Shown here: positions 10,808-21,017 of the stretch, one piece after another
Position numbering within the stretch: position 1 is the first letter of the stretch
Layout of the letters: each line of letters begins with the position of its first letter
NCBI GenBank assembly: GCA_900073065.1
Contig: FJOG01000002.1
Span: 1,830,243-1,894,242, forward strand
Direction of reading: 5' to 3'
Length of the DNA stretch: 64,000 nt
From: Phialocephala subalpina
Taxonomy: Eukaryota > Ascomycota > Leotiomycetes > Helotiales > Mollisiaceae
Notes under the pieces: model-generated
The model's input: the letters and a program-made list of their open reading frames with translations, nothing else
Told to the model about the DNA's origin: nothing
Databases searched by the model: none
Position numbers and translations under genes: made by a program

Positions 10808-11808
10808 ATGTCGTCCCCACGTAGAAGAATCGAGACAGATGTGAGTGTTATATGAATATGGACCCTGCATTGGAAGGAGGAAGAGACTGACTGGGTGTCT
10901 GGTACTTGCAGGTTATGAAGTGAGTCGAGTCATAAGTGCCATGGAAGACGAATCACCTGCTAATTCGTTGTGTAGGATGTATGCTACCCGTCGACAGAGT
11001 TTGCGATTCATAACTAGAGTGCGCGCTGACAAGTTGTAGGTTGATGAGTGACTATGAGGTTACTCTGGTCAACGACAATAGTGAGTTCTGTTTCCAACGT
11101 TCTGCTGCCGAACAAATACTAACTCTCGACTCTAGTGTATGACACAATCCCCTTTCGAAGCGACGAACGAGTAATTTACACATTACCATAGGCAGGAATT
11201 CTATGTTCGATTCAAGGGTCCCGATGAGAGTGAGTTGTCTCTGGAACAAAAGGAGAATGTTGTCTGATATGGTACAGCACCATTCCAAGGTGGCCTCTGG
11301 AAAGTTCACGTCGAGCTACCCGACCAATACCCATACAAATCACCTAGCATCGGCTTCGTCAACCGCATATTCCACCCTAACATTGACGAGTTGTATGTCT
11401 TTCACTCTGGGACAAGGCGAATACTGATTAGGAGCTAGGTCGGGTTCCGTCTGCCTCGATGTGATCAATCAGACTTGGTCTCCCATGTTCGACATGATCA
11501 ACATCTTCGAAGTCTTCCTTCCTCAATTACTCCGATATCCAAACCCTACCGATCCATTGAATGGCGAGGCGGCGGCGTTATTGATGCGAGAACCCAAGAG
11601 CTACGATGCTAAAGTCAAGGGTAAGGATGGCTCATGGATTTTCGCGAGTCAGGGCTGATATATCATAGAATACGTCGCCAAGTATGCGAGCAAAGAGGCT
11701 GCCGATGAGGCCGGGGCTGAGTCTGAAGACGACGACGATATGTCCTCCGTTGGTAGTTTTGGCGACGATGATGATGAGCAACCAGCTGGGCAGATGGAAG
11801 AAGTATAG
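10808..11808 (+). CDS. UBC8: E2 ubiquitin-conjugating enzyme Ubc8 (UBE2H type), with microexons
   Basis: E2 partner of the GID/CTLH ligase, which in yeast marks gluconeogenic enzymes for degradation after glucose return. Nine exons: 10808-10840, 10912-10919 (8 nt), 10976-10978 (3 nt), 11040-11080, 11136 (1 nt), 11192-11229, 11278-11392, 11439-11620, 11669-11808; 186 aa. Every intron is GT..AG and 46-71 nt. The joins give the conserved N-terminus [20 protein letters not shown], then [14 protein letters not shown]. The UBC fold has HPN at 74-76 and catalytic Cys85 (SGSVCLDV). The C-terminus is an acidic tail with D/E runs, as in yeast Ubc8. The 3-nt exon GAT only splits two codons; the 1-nt exon T completes Met. 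The short exons are inferred from reading frame and splice sites, not transcripts. Confidence 0.88.
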
Positions 11809-12358
11809 TCTTACCGGATCTCGAGGATGGCAACACTTCACAAGCAATCACGATCAGCGTGGCGTGGCTACGTTACTTTTCTTTTCGCATACTATTAAGG
11901 TGTTATGGGGCTCATGGTTAGGAAGGGACTCGGATTAGGTTCGCGGGGAGTATATCGGGCTGGTGCATATCCAATACTTTTACGATGAGTCGCGGCCTGG
12001 CTTTTAGGATCAGATATGAATACAGAGTAATCTCGTCTCAGAGTCTCGTTGCGCTGGGCGAAGTGTACAGGTGCAAGCAGTCTTGTAAGCATGGCGTAGT
12101 TCGTAGCTTTGGCATGTTCAAACAATTCAATAGATAACCTTATCAAATCACTAATTGTCTATAGACTGTATAAGCGTATGGTGGCTTCAAGAGAGATGTC
12201 AAGAGAACTCTTGACTTCATGGCTTGAAATGTAACTCCTATTTTTCTTTCGGTTTGCTCAATCGTCTACCAGATTGCTGTTTAATCAATATCTCTACACT
12301 TTCTCTTGAGCCTCATACTCTCTATGCTTTAACACCCCACCATAACTCCCCATCCCCC
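11809..12358. other. Intergenic, convergent 3' ends
   Basis: UBC8 and the transporter gene converge here. No coding or repeat structure is recognisable. Confidence 0.5.
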
Positions 12359-13960
12359 TTACCCTTCACCAACAAACTGATGAAACACCCCACTCGTAAG
12401 CACCAACAACCCACTACAACTAATGAACACCAAATTCCTATACCCCTCTCCTTCCTCGACTAATCCCAACGCAGCCACCACAAAAACATTCAACGGAATC
12501 CTTAACATCCCATATATCCTCGCCCTCACTCCATCCTCTATCACCCTCCCTTTCAAGAACCCGACACTTGGCCAATACATCCCAACACAAGCTTCGAAGA
12601 CGCAGAAAGACCAGAAAGTTAGGGATTCGGATTTTGTCAACACGGGAATAAGGAGAGCGGAGGAAGCGGTGGCGAAGATTATGGTTAGAAGGCGAGAGGG
12701 GGAGATGAGTCGGTGGGTGGAGATTAAGAGATTGAAAGTTAGGGAGCCGAGCATTACGCTGGCCATGAATGCCGCGAAGATTGTGCCGAAGGGGAGGGAG
12801 GTGGTGCTTGTTTGTGAGTGTGCAGCTTTGAGGGCGGGTGTCCAGAAGAAGACGAAGAGGCTGCGGGAAATCTCGAAGTTAGTATTACTTCTTCAAAGGC
12901 AGGTTTCAAGAGGAACAGGGCTGAATGAGGAGGAGGAAGTATGTTTCGGGACCTGTATCATGTCTCACGGCTCCCGAAACAAGCGGAATGGGGAATAAGT
13001 AACTCGGAGAACACCCACTACATGCTGCCTTCGAAGAAACAGGATGCGAGGCCGAGGGTAAGGATGCGTTTATCGGAGAAAACGATTTTGAGTGCACTTT
13101 TGGTAGGCGGGGCAGATGGAGATGGGGTTTCGGAGTGGTGGCTATCGCCGTAGTTCTCGTTCTGGAACTGTGAGTTTGTTGAGTAGAGTGAGGGAGGGGG
13201 TATAGACTAACCCAGCATCCGAGGATGATCCAAAACGCAACGATGAGAAGCCCCGCGCTTGCCATAAAAGGCGCCCTTTTGGTGTTCGTAACTTGGACTA
13301 GCCATTCGCTGAAGACACCGGCAAGAATAGCTACAACGCTGTTCAAGGTAGTCATGATACCAAACATGCTGCTCAGGCTCGTTCCTGCTTTGTCAAGCTG
13401 CCTCTTGTGATACTCGGTGACCATCCAGCTCTCGAAGGCGCTGAACATCAAGCTGGTGCTTATTCCTCCGAAGACGCGGCCTAGAAAAAGTACTGGAACT
13501 CGTGGGACAAGGGTCGAGAAGCAAGAGATAAAATAGGTGACGCAGAAGACCAGACATGCTGTCCTTCGGCCATACCTGTCTGCGAACTGTCCAACAAAGT
13601 AGCCTGATATACCTCCAGATAGGAAGCCAGTGGTGAAGAGAGCAGCGACTATTGTCTCTTTGAGGCCGAATTGGTCTTTATATAAGCTGTATACGTACGG
13701 GCCTGGACTTGGTCAGCTTGAAAACGCAGGATCTTGAGTTCGAAGACAGTACCTTGAAGCCAATCTGCTCCCATAACCAGACAATATACTGTAAGAAAAA
13801 GACGGGTGAATTGGCTGGCTTCTGCTTTTGCTCGAGGGGTGATTGATGCTTCTGTTAAAGCTTTCTCCTCTGGCCTTTTCTCCCCCGTATGGTACTGTCT
13901 CCAGGTAAGAAGACCACATCCTGACACTAGGAAAATGAATGCAGAAGTATAGAAGTTCAT
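12359..13960 (-). CDS. MFSD5-type molybdate-anion/MFS transporter
   Basis: Major facilitator protein of the MFSD5 (molybdate-anion transporter) family; the substrate is inferred from the family only. Exons 13753-13960, 13212-13702, 13022-13167, 12359-12860; introns of 50, 44 and 161 nt, the last with a perfect TACTAAC branch point; 448 aa. About 12 hydrophobic segments are visible, starting with an N-terminal helix in MNFYTSAFIFLV. Family signatures include DWLQGPYVYSLY, the loop motif GQFADRYGRR between helices 2 and 3, FESWMVTEYHKR and FEACVGMYWPSVG. The C-terminal helices end close to the stop without a long tail. Divergent from PAN2. Confidence 0.85.
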
Positions 13961-14460
13961 CGTGTAAATTCAAAGCCGCCTGAGCTCAAATCATCAAGCA
14001 ACAAACGGAAATGACAGAAAGAACTGGGAAAAGAAGACAGAAATACGTCAAGAAACAGGTGAAAAGTTCAACCAAAACCTTGAGTTTCCGCCTTGTACGA
14101 ATTTGTGGGGGAGTGAGACGCCGAGCGCAGAGGCTGAGACATGCACCAAGAGATCCCAACGCAAGGCTGCAGACGACAGAACGACAGATACAATCGGCAT
14201 GACGAGGTTCACTTGAAAGATGTGAGCTTGTTGTTTCATCTACACTGCCATGGATGGTTATTCCGTTATCTCGAAGCGAGCACGAAAGGGGGGTTATTGA
14301 AAGCCGCGTTTTGGTGCCAGTGATAGCCTGACCCCCGCTACCGCCTTGGACGACGGCCCGACTTTCTGCCATTATCTGGGCCTCGCGACTTGGAACTCTC
14401 CAGATTCATTTTTAAGCATTCAATCATGGATTGGTCGTAGCAAGACGTCGACCATTGCTC
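13961..14460. promoter_or_regulatory. Divergent promoter region, MFSD5-type transporter / PAN2
   Basis: About 500 bp between outward-facing genes; no specific site can be named. Confidence 0.4.
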
Positions 14461-17400
14461 ATGGATGAGGCGTGGGAAGAAGTGAGTCTGCGCTTTCTTT
14501 CTTCGTGATTGTACCAGGCTCCTGGTAGAGCTTACGCAGAAGCTCTGGTGGGGCATCAGCCTCGATGTCCTCGAGACCTACGATTGCTTCGAGGACATAA
14601 AATGCTGACTATTGTTCTTGCAGGTTGGGCGTCTGCCCCTTCCACCGTCAGGTCCGCAGGCCATAGTTCAACTGAGCTCGACATTCGCTTTCGATACCTC
14701 ACAAGAGCTTCTCTGGGTCGGAAATCAGTTCGGACGCGTCTGGAGTTTCTACAGCACCGAGCTTCAGAGATACACTTCCTTCAAATGCGGCGATGGCCCC
14801 GTACGCCAATTGCTATTCCACGAGAAAGGGGTCATTGCATTATGTCCTCGAAGTGTACATATGGCCTTGCGCCGAGGACCTCCAATATGGCACATTGTGT
14901 ATGTTCAGATACCAGATTCTGGGGCAGGTTGATTGATATTAGCACATAGGCACGAAGACATGAAGGATCTCCAATGTATGAGCTTTACATCGAGAGGGAA
15001 TACCGAGATACTCGTTGCCGGACTGCAGGATAGGATGTTCGTAATAGATGCGGAGAAGGGCACCATAACTCGACAGGTACCTCGAATTCTATGAATGTTG
15101 TTCTTTTGCTAAGCTTTCAGATACCATCAATCGACCACTATACGATCATGAAGCGAAGTCGATATATCTGTGCTGCTACAGGAAGTGGAGAGATCCATCT
15201 TCTCGACCCCAAAACCTTCGAACTCCAAGAGACAAAGTTCAAGGCACATGCTTTGAGGATCAACGACATGGATGCCCAGCACGACTTTGTTGTGACTTGT
15301 GGCTATGCTATGAGGCAGGGGCAGATACCTATGCTTGACCCCATGGTCAATGCATTCGACCTCAAGAATTTGAAGCAAATGCACTCCGTATCGTTCCCTT
15401 CTGGGGCGGCGTACGTCAGGTTGCACCCGCGCTTGTCGTCCACGATCATCATTGTCTCGCAGTACGGACAGATCCATGAAGTTGATCTCTTGAACCCGGA
15501 CTCAAGCAAGTTCAAGCAAGCAAATGTTCTGACATATCTGAGCATGATTGAGATGGCTCCATCTGGAGAGGCTTTGGTGCTGGCGGATGGAGAGTGTAAC
15601 TTGCACTTATGGGGCTCTCGTGCGAAGATACGGTTCGCTGAAATCAGCAATCCCGTTGAATTTGCTGACCCAGAAGAGCCTGCTTTGCAAGTTGACTGGA
15701 ACAATGAAACGTGAGTATTTTCTTCAATCTCGCGAAACATTTCTAATTAGGATTAGTCCATTGAGCACCGTCGGGATGCCATATTATCGCGAGAACCTAC
15801 TGTCAGCCTGGCCGAGTCATTTGATTCATGAAGTCGGCGCTCCACCACCAAAGTTTGACCCGCAGTTCCTGTCAAAATTATCAATGGGGTATGGGGGTTA
15901 TTATGGACGAGTTTCCGCGACCATGAGGAGAAACCAAGTTGAAGATACCAGAGCAGTCGAAAAGGCACCAATAAATCTGACGGCTCCGAGGTTCTTGAGT
16001 GAAAAGGCTAGAGAGAACCAGAACAATACCGTCCAAGAACGAAGAATCAGCGATGTTGCTGAAGCTCTTGGAGCCATAGGCTTGAAGTCAGAGGTTCCTA
16101 TGATCTACAGGAACGTGGAAATAAAGTACAGCAAGTTTGGAATAGATGACTTTGATTTTGGGTTAGTACATTCGGAACATACAAGTACTGTTCACTTTAC
16201 TGACTATCTTTCAGTTTTTACAACCACACTCTATATTCGGGGCTGGAAACCCATATTTCGAATTCATACGCAAACTCCCTATTACAAGTACTGCATAAAA
16301 CACCCATGATTCGGAATCTTGCTTTACAGCATACCTCAAGTATATGTGTGAGCGACATGTGTTTGCTATGCGAGATGGGGTTCTTGTTTGATATGCTTGA
16401 GAAAGCGCAAGGTAATGTCTGTCAAGCTACTAACCTCTTGAAGACGTTCAGCAGCAATCCTCTAGGTAAGTCGGCTAGAGACCTTGGGTCAATTCTTACT
16501 TACCCTTTCTAGCGGCTCAACATAGATTGCTGGAGGAGGATGCACCTACGTCGTCTCTTACTGAGATGCTTCAAAAGCTGAATCGCTTCTTCTTGGAAAG
16601 AATGGCTCATGATTGGAGGGGCTTGACTCCTCACAATCCTCAGTTTGAACAAGTCAATCTCCTTCCTCTTCTGGACATTTCCTTTGCTAATAGGTCCAGA
16701 TCATGTCGACTTCAATGAGGACCACGGTGCGTTGTACGGTATGTCGCAACGACCATGTTCGGCTCACTCCCTCATTCGCTAATGAGCTTTTGTATCCTCC
16801 GCCGGTTTGTTATTGTGGTCCTTAGTAAGGCACACGCTGATTCCCCTAGAAATTGATGGTTCGAAATGCCAGACCACCGAGACCGTCCTTCTCAGAGATC
16901 TTGAAACAGAGCATCGAGCATGACGAAACCAGTAGGGGATGGTGCATCCATTGCCAACGACATCAGCCTCTCGCCACGCGAAAGACAATACACAACGCTC
17001 CGCCAGTTCTCCTGCTCAATGCAGCCGTCAAGAGTCCAGAGGCAAAACAGTATTGGTCAATTCCTGGGTGGTTGCCCGAAGAGATTGGGATCATCATTCA
17101 AGAAGGACAGTTCTTCTGTTACGAACGCGACGACTTGAAGTCGCTTCTCCAGAGACGCCAAGTTGAGGTGTATTCCTTGATAGGATTCGCAGCCGAGATC
17201 GACAGCGGACAACATCAGAAACCGCATCTGGTTTCCCTAATAAATGGTAAGGAAGCAAGTCCCTACCAAGATTAATACTTACTATTGTAGTGGCACACTC
17301 ACAGCCGGTCGCGCCCGGGGAAAGCCAATGGCATCTCTTCAATGATTTTCTGGTCCACGCCGTCAAGACTGAAGATGCTTTGACTTTCTATCCCACGTGG

Positions 17401-18447
17401 AAACTGCCTTCTGTCATCGCATACCAGAACAAGAGATTTATCAACAAGATAGACCATGCTTGGAAACAGCACTTAGATATAGGATTGCTGTATGGTGATC
17501 ACAAGTAAGTTTGTGAAAGCCTCGAAATAGCCCATTCACTAAAGATCCATAGCCGCAATCTAGGCGAGAAAACTTACCGGGTTCTATCGCCCCAAGAGGC
17601 CCCAGGGGAAGGCACGATCATCGCGCTGGATACAGAATTCGTTGCCATTAGACAGCCTGAAATAGAGGTCAACGCAGACGGAGCGAGAGAGACAATACGA
17701 CCAAAAGTCCATGCCCTAGCTCGTGTCTCCGTAGTCAGGGGCTCTGGCGAAGACGAAGGTCTCCCTTTCATCGACGACTACATTATCAGCAAAGAGCCAA
17801 TCGTCGACTACCTAACATCGTACTCAGGTATCGTCCAAGCAGACTTGGACCCGAAGCTCTCGAAACGCAACCTCATACCCTTGAAAATCGCCTACAAAAA
17901 GCTTTGGATTCTCCTCAACCTCGGATGCAAATTCCTCGGACACGGCCTCAAGCAAGATTTCCGAGTAACAAACATCCACATCCCCAAAGCACAAATAATC
18001 GACACAATAGAAATCTTCTACAAATCAGCTTTCAGACGGAAGCTCTCCCTAGCTTTCCTAGCCTGGAAAGTCCTAAACGAAGATATCCAACAAGGAACAC
18101 ACGATAGTATTGAAGATGCGAGGACAGCGTTAAAGCTGTATAAGAAGTATTTGGAATTTCAGGACGCGGGGATCTTGGAGACGATGCTTCAGGATATTTA
18201 CAGAGAAGGAACGCAGGTGCAATTTAAGCCGCCTCCTCCGAAGAAGGATGGGCATCTGATTGAGAGGACTGAAACTCCGCCTATTACCAGTGGTGGCCAT
18301 TTGGCGGGGACTCCGGGGCCAGCTTCTGGTCCTACGACGCCGGTGAGGAGGCCTTTGGGTCTTGCTCCTGGGTCATCGAGCACGTTTAGTGGTGGGTGGA
18401 CTCCTGGGAAGGGCACAAATAACTTGGGAGGGTCGCCGCTGAGATGA
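14461..18447 (+). CDS. PAN2: PAN2, catalytic subunit of the Pan2-Pan3 poly(A) nuclease
   Basis: Deadenylase that with Pan3 trims mRNA poly(A) tails in the cytoplasm. Eleven exons: 14461-14481, 14624-14898, 14950-15076, 15121-15710, 15751-16161, 16215-16465, 16513-16652, 16700-16804, 16850-17246, 17291-17504, 17553-18447; 1141 aa. Order of parts: N-terminal WD40 propeller ([15 protein letters not shown]..), linker that binds Pan3, inactive ubiquitin-hydrolase-like domain ([12 protein letters not shown], without the catalytic Cys; a zinc-type CTVCRND and CIHCQ pair is present), and a C-terminal DEDDh exonuclease with Asp870 and Glu872 (LDTEF), GHGLKQDF, and His1027/Asp1032 (THDSIEDA). A Gly/Pro/Thr tail follows. 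The first exon encodes only seven residues (MDEAWEE), the usual Pan2 beginning. Confidence 0.95.
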
Positions 18448-18779
18448 TCGAGTATGATGGTGGGTGTAGTTTGTTTGCATGGATCAATTTGACGATGCTT
18501 TACAATGAGTTGACACAATGAGTACGTAGTTGAGTTGAGGAAAATGCAAGAACGATGAATTGACCAACACTTTGAGGATTCTGGCAATTTGATTCATCGC
18601 TGGTGATGATTATACTTCTAACATGCTCGTCATCAGCTACATGCACTTATGCCAACCTCCGAGCGCCTAGTCCATCTAACCAAGTGGTTAAGTATGGACC
18701 AAAATGAATCCGATGATCCTAAGAACGCCATGCCAAGAAGCAGTCTCTGGAAATGTAAAGAGATTCGTCAAGCTCCCCC
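18448..18779. other. Intergenic, convergent 3' ends
   Basis: 332 bp between the PAN2 and TCO89-like stops; nothing recognisable. Confidence 0.5.
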
Positions 18780-20291
18780 TCAGTCAGCGCTCGCACTCAA
18801 GTCAAAGCTCTTCTGCCACATGGCTTGTAATATAGCTCCCACGCCATCATCGTCGTTCGCTCTATCACTTATACCCGCGTCATTAAGACTGCCAGACTGT
18901 CCGTCATAGCTACCTGCTCCATTTGCTGGGGATGACTTATCTTTGCCTCCTCTTCGACTCTGCAAGCTCTGACTGAGTCCATATCTGTTGACGCCAGAGC
19001 TCTCAGTCCGTTGAGGCGGTATCCTCCTATTCTTCTCCGCACCAGGTAGTTGATTTAGACGCTTCAACGACTTGCCAACTGGATCCTGATACCGTCTCAC
19101 AACAAGGTATTCCAACCCAGTCTTCTCCAGCTGAAGCTTAACCCTTGGATCCCTCCCATCGTAGCCGGCGCCGCCAACAAGTGATGTACCTCCATAGCCA
19201 CCATGTATACCATTCAGCGCAACACCAGGCGCCATCTGCGCAGGCTCGATATTGGAACTTGCTCTCTGTAGCCATAGCTTCTGCTGTGTACGCGACTGTT
19301 GTGGAGGATAGTAATTGCTTGACTGTGATGACTTTCGAGATCGTGGTGCAAGTGCACTTTCTTCATCCGAGTCGCGTCGTGTCAGGTTTCCCATCGATTG
19401 TGCGCGCTTGACCTCATCCACAGCTGCCTTTGGAGGGTCCGATCTTTGTCGATTGTGGAGGAAGGGAGAGTTCTCGCTCGGGGTTCCAGAGCCGCCCACG
19501 AAGCGGGATACTACTTCATTGTTGCTGCCAGTCTGTGGTGTACCGTTCAGTGTCGAGGATTGGCTTTTGGCCAGCGACTCGGGAGAATGTCCAGCGGGTG
19601 TTGCGGTTGTCAGAGACATCTTAGTAGTATTGTGGTGTGAAGGGTTGCGTTGTAACAGGCGTTCTGTTATGACTTTCGCGTCCGCTGAAGTGCGGCTGTT
19701 TTGTTTCTCATTTGATCCATTCGCATTCGTTGTAGCTGCGGGAATCTTAGTCGGTAAAGGTGAATGCGGAGGAGATTGTGGTTGTGAGTTGTTGGCGCTC
19801 GATTTTGCTGAAGGTTGACCGCTGGACACAGCAGATCGGAACGCTGATCTCGACAAGGCTGGTGAGGCAGAGGTTCCAGTGCTTGCTTCTTCCCAGACGT
19901 CCTCTTGATCACCAATCTCGAAATGCACTGAAGCAGGTCTCTTCTCGTGTCCCTGTGCTGACCTGGGGCGCTTCTGAACGTCAACAGAGGACCGATTGCG
20001 CTTCAGACTGACGTGTGAAGAGTTCTTCTTGAGGTTGGTGGACGACGACGATTGCTTTCCGAGCTTCTTCAAATCCGTGTGCGACCCTTCGTTGCCGTGC
20101 CCCTTGGTCAGCTTATGCAAGCCTTTACTCGATGGCACTCTTGCATGAGTCCTCCCTCCTACTACGTGCTTCGCTGTCTTCGTCCGTCCATGTTGAGGTG
20201 GTGTCCCATGAGGCGAGTCGATGTCGCTCGTCGATCGATGGCTAAGGGCTGGTCGCGTCTGCGACTGCGATGGCAGATGCTCTGATGGCAT
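18780..20291 (-). CDS. TCO89-like TORC1 subunit
   Basis: Intronless, 503 aa, very rich in Ser, Asn, Lys and Gln and predicted disordered. The N-terminal pattern KHVVGGRTHARVPSSKGLHKL, the repeated Ser/Lys tracts (SSTNLKKNSSHVSLKRN), the VHFEIGDQEDVWEEAS block near residue 125 followed by SPALSRSAF, and the C-terminal LEYLVVRRYQDPVGKSLKRL resemble my memory of filamentous-fungal TCO89, a TORC1 component at the vacuole that influences growth and wall integrity. No catalytic domain is visible. The assignment rests on pattern recall alone; another disordered signalling scaffold is possible. It is convergent with PAN2. Confidence 0.6.
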   Translation of the reverse strand: MPSEHLPSQSQTRPALSHRSTSDIDSPHGTPPQHGRTKTAKHVVGGRTHARVPSSKGLHKLTKGHGNEGSHTDLKKLGKQSSSSTNLKKNSSHVSLKRNRSSVDVQKRPRSAQGHEKRPASVHFEIGDQEDVWEEASTGTSASPALSRSAFRSAVSSGQPSAKSSANNSQPQSPPHSPLPTKIPAATTNANGSNEKQNSRTSADAKVITERLLQRNPSHHNTTKMSLTTATPAGHSPESLAKSQSSTLNGTPQTGSNNEVVSRFVGGSGTPSENSPFLHNRQRSDPPKAAVDEVKRAQSMGNLTRRDSDEESALAPRSRKSSQSSNYYPPQQSRTQQKLWLQRASSNIEPAQMAPGVALNGIHGGYGGTSLVGGAGYDGRDPRVKLQLEKTGLEYLVVRRYQDPVGKSLKRLNQLPGAEKNRRIPPQRTESSGVNRYGLSQSLQSRRGGKDKSSPANGAGSYDGQSGSLNDAGISDRANDDDGVGAILQAMWQKSFDLSASAD

Positions 20292-21017
20292 TCTTTGATT
20301 GCTTTTCCTGCGAATAACGGCTCACCTCTAGGGTGATATTTGCTTGTTCTTGCGTTGCGGGAGGTGATTGCATGAGGGAACTAGCATTGGGCAGCCGTAA
20401 TGCGTTGGCGCTTCTTTGACCAAATCCTTATGCCGAATCATCGTCCAGTAATTCACCCGCCAGAACCAATGTGAGAATGTTGATTGAATCTGATATTTGA
20501 GATGGTTGGAAACATTATTCATCTGATTTGGGTCTCAAACGGAAGTGCTCTATCAATTCTGGATGCCTCGGCTCATCTTGTCTATTTGCAAGTTGAGACA
20601 TTTCATCCAGTGTCGATCCCCAACGCTTTCATCGTCATTGGCAAGGCATCTCCAATTGCAGCAAAGACAATTACTATTACCCCTCGTCCACGTGTAGAAT
20701 GTTTCTGGGATACCTCCGTTGGCTTTGAATTCACACTTTACCGCTACATGTCTAAGGCAATGTCTCACCGATACCGGCACTTGTGCTAAGGTGTTAAGTT
20801 TCACATATTTAGTCACATATTTAGTCACATATTTGGTCATAGATTCAGTCACTTGATTAATTGCTCGATTTGGAGATACATTCTTTGTATTCGTGGCTCG
20901 TGTGTCACTTGCGCTCTCGGCCTATACTACACTATGCGCAAGCAACCTCAGGTAAAACGCCATGCAATTTGAATTCCCCAGCCCAATGTCATCAAGTCCA
21001 AATCTCTCATCTAAACC
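20292..21017. other. Intergenic between TCO89-like start and PCK1 stop
   Basis: About 0.7 kb with the TCO89-like promoter on the left part and PCK1 3' sequence on the right. It includes the short tandem repeat at 20801-20850; no gene is supported. Confidence 0.45.
20801..20850. repeat. Short tandem repeat, unit TCACATATTTAG
   Basis: About four successive copies of a 12-13 nt unit (TCACATATTTAG, then TCACATATTTGG and a decayed TCATAGATTCAG) are readable. It is A/T-rich and non-coding. Confidence 0.7.

Noticed and set aside
11081..11191. Stwintron (nested intron) explanation for the UBC8 double intron
   Set aside because: Removing the first 55-nt unit leaves a T before GTATGA; the donor of the second intron is complete and not split, so two consecutive introns around a 1-nt exon fit better than a classical nested intron.
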